Program-made: the position numbers and the translations under genes
Notes under the pieces: generated by a model
Databases searched by the model: none
What the model was told of the DNA's origin: nothing
The model's input: only the letters and a program-made list of their open reading frames with translations
DNA from: CAZJHX01 sp964545715
GTDB taxonomy: Bacteria; Myxococcota_A; UBA9042; GCA-2863065
Direction: 5' to 3'
DNA length: 64,000 bases
Assembly: GCA_964545715.1 (NCBI GenBank)
Contig: CAZJHX010000012.1
Span: 50,526-114,525 of the forward strand
In this document: in pieces, positions 32,001-39,706 of the stretch
Position numbering within the stretch: the stretch's first letter is position 1
How the letters are laid out: each line of letters opens with the position of its first letter

Positions 32001-33566
32001 GGCATGACCGTCGGCCGGACAGTGGGGCGATGAACCGTCACAGGTCTCGGCGGCGCCACACTCGTTGGCGCCTGCCGGCCTGCACACCGTAGAGCTGGCG
32101 GACGGCTGGCAGGTGGCGTCGCAGCACGCGTGTTTGGCGCTGCACGTCGCACCGGCCGCAAGCTGGCAGGTCGCCTCGTTGCAGCACGGATCCACGCCGG
32201 CGCAGCCGCCGACGCCGCAGTCGCAGGCTTCCCCCGGCTCGACAATGCCGTTGCCGCAGCCCGCGGAGGGTGCGTTGCCCAGACAAGAGACCGTGCCCAG
32301 GAAGGCGCTGATCTCCTGCTCGGAGCAGGGCGAGAAGTTCTCGGGCCCGCCACCGGCATTGGAGGCCATGATGAAGCCAAAGGCCTTGCAGCTGTTGTTC
32401 TTGCTGCGGTCACCGTCATGATAGGCGCCGAAGTTGTGGCCCAGCTCGTGCGCGACGGTCTCGGCAGACAGCGCGATGTGGGCACCGCGGACCTCACTGA
32501 CGCCGGCGTTGAACTGGTCACCGCAGGCGGAGCCGACGTACGCGATACCGATGGTGTTGCCGTTCAGGTTGCGCCCGGTAAAGAGGTGATGGGTGTCGTT
32601 GGCCACGAGCGTGATCTCGCCCCCGACCTTGCTCTTGCGGCGGAAGTCCGACAGCAGAGTGTTGGCGTCCGTGCTGCTGGTCAACACGCCCACTCCAGCG
32701 GCGCGCTGCTGAACCAGGACCACACGCACCTCGGCAAAGCCGCTGCCGCTCGGGTTGCGATTGCCGGAGACCCACAGGGCCTGGACAGCGTTGGTCACGG
32801 TGGCCACGGTCTGGGCGGGATCGCTCTCAGCGGCGTCGAACTCGGGGTCGCGGACAACGACCAGCTCGTTATAGAGGATCGCCGGCTTATGGTGCTCGGC
32901 GGTCTCGTGGGCGGCGCTGCTTGCGCGGGTCTGCGGCAGATCGTGCTCGTCTCCGACGCCGCAAGGGCCGCTGGCCTGGACAGGGCCGACCTCGTGGATC
33001 GTGTCGCCACCCGCCTTGTGGGCGGCGCCGGTATCCACCGCAGGACGGATATCGTAGTGGACGTCGTCCAACACGATCAGCCCCGTGAGCAGGTCCTGCC
33101 CCGTGGCATCACACGTGCGCACCGCCGCAAAGCCCGCATCGCGGTCGGCACCGTTGGAGACGTCGATGACGCGACCGTGGTAGTAGCAGCGGCGAGCGTC
33201 AGCGCGCTCAGAGGCCGGCACCAGAACCGGCTGGCCGTCTGCGTCTACCGCCCACTCGGTGTAGTTCTCCGCGAAGAGCTCTTCGTTGCGCGTCAGCTCC
33301 AAAATGACGGTGTGCGAGCCGATGTCCAACGAGTAGTCGATCCAATACGGCGCGACCACCTGTGGCGCGCTGGCCGTCTGGCTGTCAGCTTCTCTGCGCA
33401 CGACCGTGTAGTTACTGCCCGGCGCTGGAGTCAACTCCTCTGGCGCGGGTGCGACCTGGGAGACATCACCGACAAGCGGGACCTCCTGCTGGCAGGAGAA
33501 TAGAAACGTCGCAGCCGAGACCGTGGCCACGATAGAAAGCAGTGTCCGGCTGCCATAACAACCCAT
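29076..33566 (-). CDS. ADAM-like (reprolysin) metalloprotease lipoprotein with disintegrin, Dicty-CTDC and EGF-like repeats
   Basis: Very large secreted protein of ~1496 aa. Signal peptide and lipobox (FLFSC); the zinc site HELGHNFGAYHD at ~residues 370-381 (HExxHxxGxxHD) with Met-turn GFIMA. A classical disintegrin opening follows (GNGIVEPGEACDCG, DPCCNEATC). About 13 disintegrin-like modules of the pattern VCR..G.CD..E.C.G.S..CP.D come next, interspersed with CTTDHC-type units resembling the slime-mould CTDC repeat. Four EGF-like modules (e.g. CNQNGVCNGAGTGCVC) end the protein. The ATG at 33566 is used; a TTG 4 codons upstream is also open. Probably an outer-surface or secreted protease acting on other cells or matrix. 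Target unknown. Confidence 0.85.
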   Translation of the reverse strand: MGCYGSRTLLSIVATVSAATFLFSCQQEVPLVGDVSQVAPAPEELTPAPGSNYTVVRREADSQTASAPQVVAPYWIDYSLDIGSHTVILELTRNEELFAENYTEWAVDADGQPVLVPASERADARRCYYHGRVIDVSNGADRDAGFAAVRTCDATGQDLLTGLIVLDDVHYDIRPAVDTGAAHKAGGDTIHEVGPVQASGPCGVGDEHDLPQTRASSAAHETAEHHKPAILYNELVVVRDPEFDAAESDPAQTVATVTNAVQALWVSGNRNPSGSGFAEVRVVLVQQRAAGVGVLTSSTDANTLLSDFRRKSKVGGEITLVANDTHHLFTGRNLNGNTIGIAYVGSACGDQFNAGVSEVRGAHIALSAETVAHELGHNFGAYHDGDRSKNNSCKAFGFIMASNAGGGPENFSPCSEQEISAFLGTVSCLGNAPSAGCGNGIVEPGEACDCGVGGCAGVDPCCNEATCQLAAGATCSAKHACCDATCQPSASSTVCRPAGANECGAAETCDGSSPHCPADGHAASGTACTDGSAQAGKCFEGDCVSYGGQCATQGINFGKLATASASCDAAVAADPCGDLTCFFDGSCNTFALPDGSNVQVQDGTLCPAGHCEDGACVADEACTTHADCDDNNPCTTDHCESGSCHNEAGNPAAVCRAAAGDCDAAEVCTGSSIDCPADVSAADGTACPGGLCKAGACVANAGCLTHDDCADTSGCTIDRCFNGSCFNLLAGAGFVCRAAAGDCDVEEVCDGVNDACPADGPAADNVPCPGGHCEAGACVPEGCSKHSDCADNSACTIDRCFNSTCLNTLAGAGTVCREASGSCDAAEVCNGISEDCPADSMSAAGAVCRPAIGECDVPETCSGSSSSCPSDKVASFKTPCTGGHCEAGVCVSTAECAVDADCADASMCTVDKCVSGKCFNTAGNAGTICRARAGGCDVAETCDGVTTECPKDAVAPSSAVCRAAAGLCDKAETCTGSSKTCPTDTFKSAGLACGPPASGCGSAATCTGSSAKCSGGTVAKAGTVCRPAVAGGCDVEEVCDGVSTACPKDAFAADTVVCRDVSGPCDPAETCTGISATCPADELADDQTECRAAVGPCDMPERCSGSSAECPVDELQAAGAVCRWAKNGGCDVDEVCDGLTTGCPADVVMPASTVCRPKANACDMSENCDGITGDCPQDEGGADGTPCDDGSECTANDVCSGSSCNGTPTDCDDGEECTLDSCDVATGLCINEPMPDGELCTADDYPCTTDVCNAGVCESIPGAAACDDSNPCTTDACDPSAPGADLNGCTSSAPIPGCTAPPKPTPPPTAPESCEPGDADYCNQNGVCNGAGTGCVCDDPEHFAAEDKCKQWVPFTTPPTGVCWPGNTAYCNFAGECNAAGSGCACTDTLHYKPTEQCSTFHQFYLLGTQMCQPGNPASCNFNGDCNVQGTACECSSDWYHGPKCTVTSNECPGYGEQPAPVYFSADVCNKRGKCVEAGKCECDSGFYGQACENAL

Positions 33567-33600
33567 ACAGATCCGCAAAACCCATCCCTCACGAATTGAT

Positions 33601-33613
33601 TTACTTTGTAAAC
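33601..33613. promoter_or_regulatory. Palindrome in the AT-rich leader of the metalloprotease gene
   Basis: TTTAC-TTT-GTAAA lies 35 nt upstream of the protease ATG, in a locally AT-rich stretch (33590-33690) that is unusual for this genome. It is probably part of the promoter/operator region. No confident -35/-10 pair could be assigned. Confidence 0.35.
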
Positions 33614-33715
33614 TTTACGGTGGAAACCATTCTCTTTGCAAGACTTAGAGACATGCTGGGATGTAACGGTTGTAAAGGCGTGTAAATCGGGTCCGGCAAA
33701 CGCCGGAGGCAGAGG

Positions 33716-34858
33716 TCAGATCCGCACGATCTCGCTCAACACAATCGCCTCACGAACCGCCTGCCTGGAGCGCCTGCTCACCGTTCGTCGCGCTTGCTTC
33801 GCAGGCTTGACGACACGCTTGCGCGCAGGCGGTGCCCGGTGGGTGGCCGGGATCACGGCCGGTTGAGCGGGGACCCGATGATGGGCGACGGAGTCTACCA
33901 GCGCCAGCAGGGTGTGGCCGCCGAGCGCCGCGTACGGACGCTGCACCAACCGCCGGCACAAGGCGGTAATGTCCTCCTCCACGATGCTGGCGGGCAAACC
34001 AAAGCGCGTTTCCATTGAGGAGCGGCCGACGATCTCGCCATCGGGCGCCTGCGAGCGGAACGGCACCCCCAGCACGTACGCCAGCGCAACGCCGCGGACC
34101 CAATCGGGCGGCTGGCCGGCCTCGTGCGCCTCGTGGCTGCCGGGCATCGCTTCGATCTGCCGCAGCGCCCCGCGCGCCGTGCTCTTGTCCAGCACCGCGG
34201 TCGCCACGTCTCCAAAGAGCGTGGCCGCCCAGGCGGCGTACAAGTGCTGCAGCTCCTCTCGGTCGGTGATCCCGCGCAGGACGATGTCCGGGTCCGGATA
34301 GGCGGGGAAGGCCGCCGTCACCTCACCGCTGAGCTCGTCCAGCGCTATATATAGGGCGGAGCCAAGCCACACAGGCGCCTCGCCATGCGCTGCCCCGGCC
34401 AGCTCGTCCAGCTGCTCACGGAGCCACGCCAGCTGCTCCCGGCGGTGAGCCAGCTGCCAGCCACCGGTGCCGTCGTCCTCCACCGCCAGCCGCTGGGCCC
34501 ACCCGTAGAGCCCGCCCACCTTTGGAGCCAGCACGTTGTTCCAGACCGGCGCGACCACGCGCTGCCACCCGGTGTGGTGCGCCAGCTGGCGCGCGCGCGT
34601 CTCGATCAGCTGATGGAGCGCCTCGATCTGGACCAGCTCGTCGGCGATCGACGGCCCGCCCTCGCGCTTGCGCTTGGCCGCCTCAAACGCGATGTACGCG
34701 ACATACACCACCACCGTCACAACGATGTTGAAGACCGTCTCGTCCATCCCTGCGATCACCGGCGGCGTCAGGATCACCGCCTCGCGCGCTTCTCGGGCGC
34801 CAGGCCCCCCGGAGGGGGCGCCATCCGGGCGCGGCCGATGCGAGTCAGCGCCGGCCAC
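33716..34858 (-). CDS. Hypothetical protein with one N-terminal membrane helix
   Basis: Protein of 380 aa if it starts at the GTG at 34858, or 343 aa from the ATG at 34747 (MDETVFNIVVTVVVYVAYIAF), which puts the single membrane helix at the very N-terminus and looks more natural. The rest is soluble, helical and rich in Leu/Ala/Glu/Arg, with a highly basic tail (KRVVKPAKQARRTVSRRSRQ). I recognise no family. It follows floA on the same strand with an ~80-nt gap, so it may belong to the NfeD/flotillin operon. Confidence 0.6.
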   Translation of the reverse strand: MAGADSHRPRPDGAPSGGPGAREAREAVILTPPVIAGMDETVFNIVVTVVVYVAYIAFEAAKRKREGGPSIADELVQIEALHQLIETRARQLAHHTGWQRVVAPVWNNVLAPKVGGLYGWAQRLAVEDDGTGGWQLAHRREQLAWLREQLDELAGAAHGEAPVWLGSALYIALDELSGEVTAAFPAYPDPDIVLRGITDREELQHLYAAWAATLFGDVATAVLDKSTARGALRQIEAMPGSHEAHEAGQPPDWVRGVALAYVLGVPFRSQAPDGEIVGRSSMETRFGLPASIVEEDITALCRRLVQRPYAALGGHTLLALVDSVAHHRVPAQPAVIPATHRAPPARKRVVKPAKQARRTVSRRSRQAVREAIVLSEIVRI

Positions 34859-34940
34859 CGTGCTGTCGGCGGGTGCCTCAGCGCGATCGCCAGCTTCAGT
34901 CGCTGTGTGAACAGCGCCTTGTCGGTGACGACGGCGCGCA

Positions 34941-35915
34941 TCAAGTCTCCGCGTCGTCCGTAGCGATGCTGTCGCGCATCGCGGTGTCAGCCACGATGTT
35001 CTTGTACTGGTAGTAGTCCATCACGCCCAGGTTGCCCTTCTGAAACGCCTCGGCGATCGCCAGCGGCACCTTCGCCTCCGCCTGGACAACCTTGGCGCGC
35101 ATCTCTTCGATGGCCGCGCGGTTCTCCTGCTCAAGGGCCACCGCCATCGCGCGCCGCCCCTCGGCCTTGGCCTGCGCGATCTGCTTATCCGCGTCCGCCT
35201 GCTCGGCCTGCAGCTTGGCGCCGATGTTCTCGCCGACGTCCAGGTCGGCGATATCGATCGACAGGATGTGGAACGCGGTCCCGGCGTCCAGGCCGCGGGC
35301 CAACACGACCTTGGAGATCTGGTCGGGGTTCTCCAAGACGGCTTTGTGGTGTGACGCAGAGCCGATTGTGGTCACGATGCCCTCGCCGACGCGCGCCAGG
35401 ATGGTCTCCTCACCGGCGCCGCCGACCAGCTTCTCGATGTCCGCGCGCACGGTCACGCGAGCGACCGCCGACAGCTGGATGCCGTCCTTGGCCATCGCGG
35501 TCACTTTGGGCGTCGTGATCACCTTTGGGTTGACGCTCATCTGGACGGCCTCGAACACATCACGACCGGCGAGATCGATGGCGCACGCCTTCTTCAAGTC
35601 CAGCTCGATGTCCGCCTTGGACGCGGAGATCAGCGCGTTGACGACGGCGACCACGTTGCCGCCCGCCAGATAGTGACTCTCCAGGTCATCGGTCTCGACG
35701 GGCAGCCCGGCCTTCATCGCGCTGATGCGCGCGTTGACGATCGTGTTGGGGCTGACCCGGCGCAGACGCATGGCGATCAGCGTGGGGATCGAGACCCGCG
35801 CCCCCGAAAAGGCAGCGGCAATCCACACCCGGATCGGCACGAAATAGAAGAACAACAAGACGAGGGCGACCCCGAAAAAGATCGCGAGAATCGGTGCAAA
35901 CTGGTCAATAGCCAT
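34941..35915 (-). CDS. floA: Flotillin-like protein FloA
   Basis: Protein of 324 aa matching the FloA/UPF0365 family along its whole length: N-terminal membrane hairpin (ILAIFFGVALVLLFFYFVPIRV), the SPFH-like core (MSVNPKVITTPKVTAMAKDGIQL, LDAGTAFHILSIDIADLDVGENIG) and the Ala/Glu-rich coiled segment (AEQADADKQIAQAKAEGRRAMA). Flotillins organise membrane microdomains. Its ATG abuts the stop of the short NfeD gene, an arrangement conserved in many bacteria. Confidence 0.93.
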   Translation of the reverse strand: MAIDQFAPILAIFFGVALVLLFFYFVPIRVWIAAAFSGARVSIPTLIAMRLRRVSPNTIVNARISAMKAGLPVETDDLESHYLAGGNVVAVVNALISASKADIELDLKKACAIDLAGRDVFEAVQMSVNPKVITTPKVTAMAKDGIQLSAVARVTVRADIEKLVGGAGEETILARVGEGIVTTIGSASHHKAVLENPDQISKVVLARGLDAGTAFHILSIDIADLDVGENIGAKLQAEQADADKQIAQAKAEGRRAMAVALEQENRAAIEEMRAKVVQAEAKVPLAIAEAFQKGNLGVMDYYQYKNIVADTAMRDSIATDDAET

Positions 35916-36397
35916 TATCCCTCCGGCTCGTGGCGAACCACGACGACGCTGTTCTGGGCGATGCGGGCGACGACGATCGCCACACCTGCTTCGATGTACT
36001 CACCTTCGGCGGCCAGGACGTCCACGCGCCGGCCGTCGATGCGGGCGATGCCTGCGGGCCTCAGGTCGCTGACCGCCGTGCCGACCCTGCCCACCAGATC
36101 GGCGGAGTCGTCCGCGATCTCGGACGGCGCGCCCGCTTGTTCGGCGGTCAAAACCAGCCTCTTGGACGCCCCGGACTTCAAGAACAGCACGACGCCGGCC
36201 AGCGCGATCAGCCCACCGCCCGCCATCGCCGCAAAGCCCCAGATGGGCCCGTAGTTCTCCCACGCGATGCGCGCCCCGTAGAGCATGGACGCGATCGCCA
36301 TGATGCCGACCAGCCCGAAGCTGGGGATCAACACCTCGGCAAACACGAGCAGCACGCCCAGGGTCAGAAAGATCAGCGAATAGGCCGCAGGACTCAT
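35915..36397 (-). CDS. Short NfeD-family membrane protein
   Basis: Protein of 160 aa: two to three N-terminal helices (YSLIFLTLGVLLVFAEVLIPSFG and FAAMAGGGLIALAGVVLFL regions) and a C-terminal OB-fold typical of NfeD (VGRVGTAVSDLRPAGIARIDGRRVDV region). It lacks the protease part. Its start overlaps the stop of the long NfeD gene and its stop abuts floA. Partner of flotillin in the membrane. Confidence 0.85.
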   Translation of the reverse strand: MSPAAYSLIFLTLGVLLVFAEVLIPSFGLVGIMAIASMLYGARIAWENYGPIWGFAAMAGGGLIALAGVVLFLKSGASKRLVLTAEQAGAPSEIADDSADLVGRVGTAVSDLRPAGIARIDGRRVDVLAAEGEYIEAGVAIVVARIAQNSVVVVRHEPEG

Positions 36398-37878
36398 CCC
36401 AGCTCCTCCGGCGCGACGAGAACACGACCCTTGCGGGCCTCCACGACAACCACGCGCTCACCTTTGTCGATAACCCGCCCCTCCGCGATCACGTCCAGCG
36501 TGCGGTCACCGAAGCGCGCCTTGCCGCTGCCGCGAACGGGGGTCAGCGCCACGCCGGTCTGACCCTCCAGCGGGTCGGATTTGGGCGCCTGCACGGCGGC
36601 TGCGTCGAAGGCGGTCGAGTCGATCGCGGTCTCCAGGACCAGCCGCCGGAAGAGCGTCGTGTCGGGCAGGTACCTGGCCGCAATCGCAAAGAGGACCACC
36701 GTTGCCGTCAGCGCGATACCGACCCGGGTCAGCGCGCCGGGCAGCACGCCGATCTCCCAGCTGAAAGTGAGATCGGAGCCCACCAGGGCGAGCACCACAG
36801 AGGCTCCCAGGGCCAGCACGCCTGCAACGCCGGCGAGGCCAAAGCCCGGTAAAACGAATATCTCGGTCGCGATGAGCGCGACCCCCGCGGCGAAGAGGAG
36901 CACCTCTTCCAGCCCGACCAGGTTCACCACCAGGTGTCCCAGGAAGAACAGTGACAAGCAGGTCAGTCCGATCATCCCGGACACGCCGAACCCGGGCGTG
37001 TACAGCTCCAGCATGATGCCCAGGAAGCCGAACGTCATAAGCATGCCGGAGATCATCGGATCGGTGAGCACGCGCGCGATGCGCTCGGCCCAGTTCAGCT
37101 TGCGATGGTCGACCCGCGCGCCTTTCAGGTTCAGCGCGCTGAGCACGCCGGGGACATCCGATGCGGTCAGGTCGGCCACGCACCAGTCGCGCAGCTCACC
37201 ACCCGCCATGGTCAGCAGCTTGCCCTTTTCGATCAGGTCGAAGATGAACACGTCTTTGTCGACCATCGCCTCGGCGATCTTTCCGTCGCGATCCTTGGCC
37301 TCCGCCGTGGCGCGGAAGATGGCGCGCACAGCCGAGACAAACTTCTCACCGACCGCCTGCGCCTCGCCTTTGGCGCCGACATTGATCGGCGTCGCCGCGC
37401 CCATCGTGGAGCCCTCGGTGACGATGATGAAATCCGTGGCGTAAGCGATCAGCGCCCCTGCGCTGAGTGCGTGCGTGTCGATGAAGGTGGCGGTGGGCAC
37501 CTTGGACCGGATCAGGGCGTCCTTGATCGTCTGTGCCGCGTCGACCCGGCCGCCGGGCGTGTCCATATGCAGCAGAATCAGCGCGGCGCCGCCGTCCTCG
37601 GCCTCTTTGACCATGCGCTCGACAAACGGCGCCAGGCCCAGATCGATGGTGGAGTGAATGTCGATGCGTACGACGTGCTCGCCGTCGCCGCCGGCGAACG
37701 GGATCGTCCGGACAGTGCACGCCTTGCGCTCGCCTGTGGGCTCAGTGATGGCGATGTCGGTCTCGGCGGCGACGTTGGCGGGACGTCGTACCGACTCTTC
37801 AGGCGTGCGGCCGCTTTGGGCCCAGACGTGACTGGTGAGCCCAAGGATCCCCAACACCAACATGGTTCGTCGGAACAT
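36394..37878 (-). CDS. nfeD: NfeD-type membrane serine protease (ClpP class)
   Basis: Protein of 494 aa: signal peptide, ClpP-like domain (ALILLHMDTPGGRVDAAQTI; catalytic Ser expected in ALSAGALIAYATDFI and the basic residue in the DKDVF region), then 4-5 membrane helices and a C-terminal OB-fold (GKARFGDRTLDVIAEG). It is a membrane-bound protease of the STOPP/NfeD type that works with flotillin-family proteins. First gene of the nfeD-nfeD-floA operon. A strong terminator for upstream transcription lies 36 nt before it. Confidence 0.88.
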   Translation of the reverse strand: MFRRTMLVLGILGLTSHVWAQSGRTPEESVRRPANVAAETDIAITEPTGERKACTVRTIPFAGGDGEHVVRIDIHSTIDLGLAPFVERMVKEAEDGGAALILLHMDTPGGRVDAAQTIKDALIRSKVPTATFIDTHALSAGALIAYATDFIIVTEGSTMGAATPINVGAKGEAQAVGEKFVSAVRAIFRATAEAKDRDGKIAEAMVDKDVFIFDLIEKGKLLTMAGGELRDWCVADLTASDVPGVLSALNLKGARVDHRKLNWAERIARVLTDPMISGMLMTFGFLGIMLELYTPGFGVSGMIGLTCLSLFFLGHLVVNLVGLEEVLLFAAGVALIATEIFVLPGFGLAGVAGVLALGASVVLALVGSDLTFSWEIGVLPGALTRVGIALTATVVLFAIAARYLPDTTLFRRLVLETAIDSTAFDAAAVQAPKSDPLEGQTGVALTPVRGSGKARFGDRTLDVIAEGRVIDKGERVVVVEARKGRVLVAPEELG

Positions 37879-37904
37879 GACCGCGTGAACATAGCCTGTC
37901 GGTT

Positions 37905-37942
37905 AAAGAAAAACACCCCTCGAGCGTGGTGCTCGAGGGGTG
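37905..37942 (-). terminator. Rho-independent terminator on the minus strand
   Basis: On the minus strand, CACCCCTCGAGC and GCTCGAGGGGTG form a perfect 12-bp stem around a 5-nt loop (ACCAC), followed by TTTTTCTTT. It ends transcription arriving from the right and so insulates nfeD from the upstream genes or RNA. Confidence 0.88.
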
Positions 37943-38005
37943 CAGAGCGAATGCGGAGCAAGGGAGGCCAGTAACGTGTGCTCTGGCTGCCCTTACCTAG
38001 AGCAA
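37914..38005 (-). ncRNA. Structured RNA ending at the 37914 terminator (small RNA or 3' UTR)
   Basis: Minus-strand sequence between the AgmX-like gene and the terminator holds a second stable hairpin. AAGGG-CA-GCCAG pairs with CTGGC-CT-CCCTT (plus coordinates 37960-37971 and 37983-37994) around an 11-nt loop. Two consecutive hairpins and a strong terminator, with no open reading frame, suggest a ~90-150-nt non-coding RNA or a processed 3' UTR. The 5' end is not defined: a TTGACA sits near 38060 but lacks a good -10. Confidence 0.4.
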
Positions 38006-38093
38006 CGGCCGTGCCATAAGATCACCGCCAATACTTTCAGCCAGTTACGCTTGTATTCCTGTCAATGTGGCGAGACAGCGGACACGGGGTGTG

Positions 38094-38576
38094 TCAAGGA
38101 GTCAAACCACGTGGCTTAACGGACGCGCTGAACTTGTACGGGTAGATCACCACGCACGGCGGCTTGTCGATGAGGGGGTACTCGATAGGCCGCAGCACCC
38201 CTTCCACGCATTTTGCCAACGCGGCATCGCCGAGCTCATCTTTGTGCACCGACACCCGCGTGGCGCGCCCTGTAGCGTCGATATGCAGCTCAAAAGCCAG
38301 CTTGCCACCGTCGGCGAGCTTGGGGTTGCGCCCCAGCGCCTTTCGATAACACGTTGTGCTGGCCTCGCTGTGTTGCAGTACAGCCTTGCGGACGAGCTCG
38401 ATGCTGCATCCGCGCCCTCGGCCGGCGGGCTCAGTGGTGGACGGTGACGCCGCCTCCTCCGTGGGGGGCGTCACCTGTCGCTTCTCTTGTTCTTGTTTCA
38501 CGGCGTCTGCGCCGCGCTTCTGACAGCCGCACAGGGCGAGGGCGCTTGCCAACGCCACCAGTGCGAGACGGCTCAC
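38094..38576 (-). CDS. AgmX/PglI-type C-terminal domain lipoprotein
   Basis: Lipoprotein of 160 aa with lipobox (ALCGC), a short charged/Pro linker and a C-terminal TonB-like domain of the AgmX/PglI type common in myxobacteria: CSIELVRKAVLQHSEASTTCYRKAL, then AFELHIDATGRATRVSV. The two Cys flanking the helix are conserved in that family. The start overlaps the stop of the NYN-LOTUS gene (ATGA). The role is unclear; related domains occur in gliding/envelope proteins. Confidence 0.7.
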   Translation of the reverse strand: MSRLALVALASALALCGCQKRGADAVKQEQEKRQVTPPTEEAASPSTTEPAGRGRGCSIELVRKAVLQHSEASTTCYRKALGRNPKLADGGKLAFELHIDATGRATRVSVHKDELGDAALAKCVEGVLRPIEYPLIDKPPCVVIYPYKFSASVKPRGLTP

Positions 38577-39706
38577 GCGGCCTTGGACACCCGGATGCGT
38601 CGCCCATTTCGGGTGACAGTCACCAGATCAGGCTGGTCACGCAGGAAGTCGATAAACGTCCGATACCCCAACTTGGTGTGGTTGAACGTCGGGACCGCCT
38701 CCAGCATCTTGCTTTTGATGCGGTTCAGCGTGACCTCCTCGGAAGGAAGCACCGCCTCCAGCAACGTGCGGCAGGCGTTCAGTGCGTCCTTTCGCACCTT
38801 GGTGTCTCGCTCCTGCGTCGAGGACGGCTTGCGCTCGGTCTTGGCCGCGGGTTTGCGCTCCGTCTTTGCCGCGGGCTTCCGCTCCGGCTTTGGCGCCGGC
38901 GCCGCCTTGGGTTGTCGGGACCGGGCTGGAGGCGGCTTGGACCGCCCGCCCTTGTCGGCATCCTCGCGAATCGTCACCTCGGTGCGACCACGCCCGAACC
39001 GCTCGATCTTGAACAGGTGCGGGTAGCTCTCCAGGAACTTTAGAAAGCTGGGAAAGCCGTAGTTGCGCTCGCTGAACGTGGAGTCCAGCTTGCGCAGCCG
39101 ATCTTTGAGCAGCGACGGCTGAAACGCCTCCGCGCTGATGCTGGGAATGACGCGCCGCAGCAGCGCCTCGCCGTCCGCGGCAGTGATGCCGGACAGCGCC
39201 TGGCCGGTGAGGCCCTCGTAGAAAATGAACTCGTGGCAGATCGACGCCAAAATCTTGGACGCCGAGCTGCGCGCTGAAATGCCCAGGACGCGTTTGCCGT
39301 AGCTGCGCAGCCGGCGCGCAAGCACGCCAAAGTCGCTGTCGCCGCTGACGATCACGAACGTCTCGATGTTGGGCCGCGTGAAAAGGATCTCCATGGCGTC
39401 CACGCAAACCGCCGTATCTGTTCTGTTTTTGTCACTAACGCCGTAGCTCGGCAGAAAAACCATCTCGACGCCAAGCTCCAAGAGCTTGGACTGGTAGCGG
39501 CTGAACCGGCTCCAGTCGGCGTACGCGCGTCTAATCAACACGTCGCCGCGGGAGGCCAGGTGCTCGAGCACGCGGCCTGGGTCGAATTTCTCTTTTACGC
39601 CGAGCACAATGTTCTCGAAATCGAAGAAGACAGCGGTCTCGCCGATGTCGTTCTCCTGCGCCGAGGTATTGTCTGCGGCGCGGATTTGTGCTTCTGGTCT
39701 TCGCAT
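38573..39706 (-). CDS. NYN-domain protein with two OST-HTH/LOTUS domains
   Basis: Protein of 377 aa. N-terminal NYN (LabA/DUF88, PIN-like nuclease) domain: FFDFENIVLG, then RTDTAVCVDAME and FVIVSGDSDFGVLARRL, which hold the acidic metal-binding residues. An OST-HTH (LOTUS) domain follows (LLRRVIPSISAEAFQPSLLKDRL...FLKFLESYP), a basic linker with direct repeats of KPAAKTER, and a second LOTUS domain at the C-terminus (LLEAVLPSEEVTLNRIKSKM...FIDFLRDQP). It probably binds or cleaves structured RNA. The ATG lies 6 nt after the -10 at 39713-39718. Confidence 0.86.
   Translation of the reverse strand: MRRPEAQIRAADNTSAQENDIGETAVFFDFENIVLGVKEKFDPGRVLEHLASRGDVLIRRAYADWSRFSRYQSKLLELGVEMVFLPSYGVSDKNRTDTAVCVDAMEILFTRPNIETFVIVSGDSDFGVLARRLRSYGKRVLGISARSSASKILASICHEFIFYEGLTGQALSGITAADGEALLRRVIPSISAEAFQPSLLKDRLRKLDSTFSERNYGFPSFLKFLESYPHLFKIERFGRGRTEVTIREDADKGGRSKPPPARSRQPKAAPAPKPERKPAAKTERKPAAKTERKPSSTQERDTKVRKDALNACRTLLEAVLPSEEVTLNRIKSKMLEAVPTFNHTKLGYRTFIDFLRDQPDLVTVTRNGRRIRVSKAA

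Noticed and set aside
29700..32100. Repetitive DNA that could be a mobile or rearranged element
   Set aside because: The repetition is explained by Cys-rich protein modules in one continuous reading frame, without terminal repeats or a transposase.
37914..38060. 4.5S/SRP RNA or tRNA in the gap upstream of nfeD
   Set aside because: The conserved SRP tetraloop and asymmetric-loop sequences and any cloverleaf are missing.
38780..38940. Tandem direct repeats as a possible CRISPR or minisatellite
   Set aside because: The repeats encode the KPAAKTER linker in frame inside the NYN-LOTUS gene and have no spacers.
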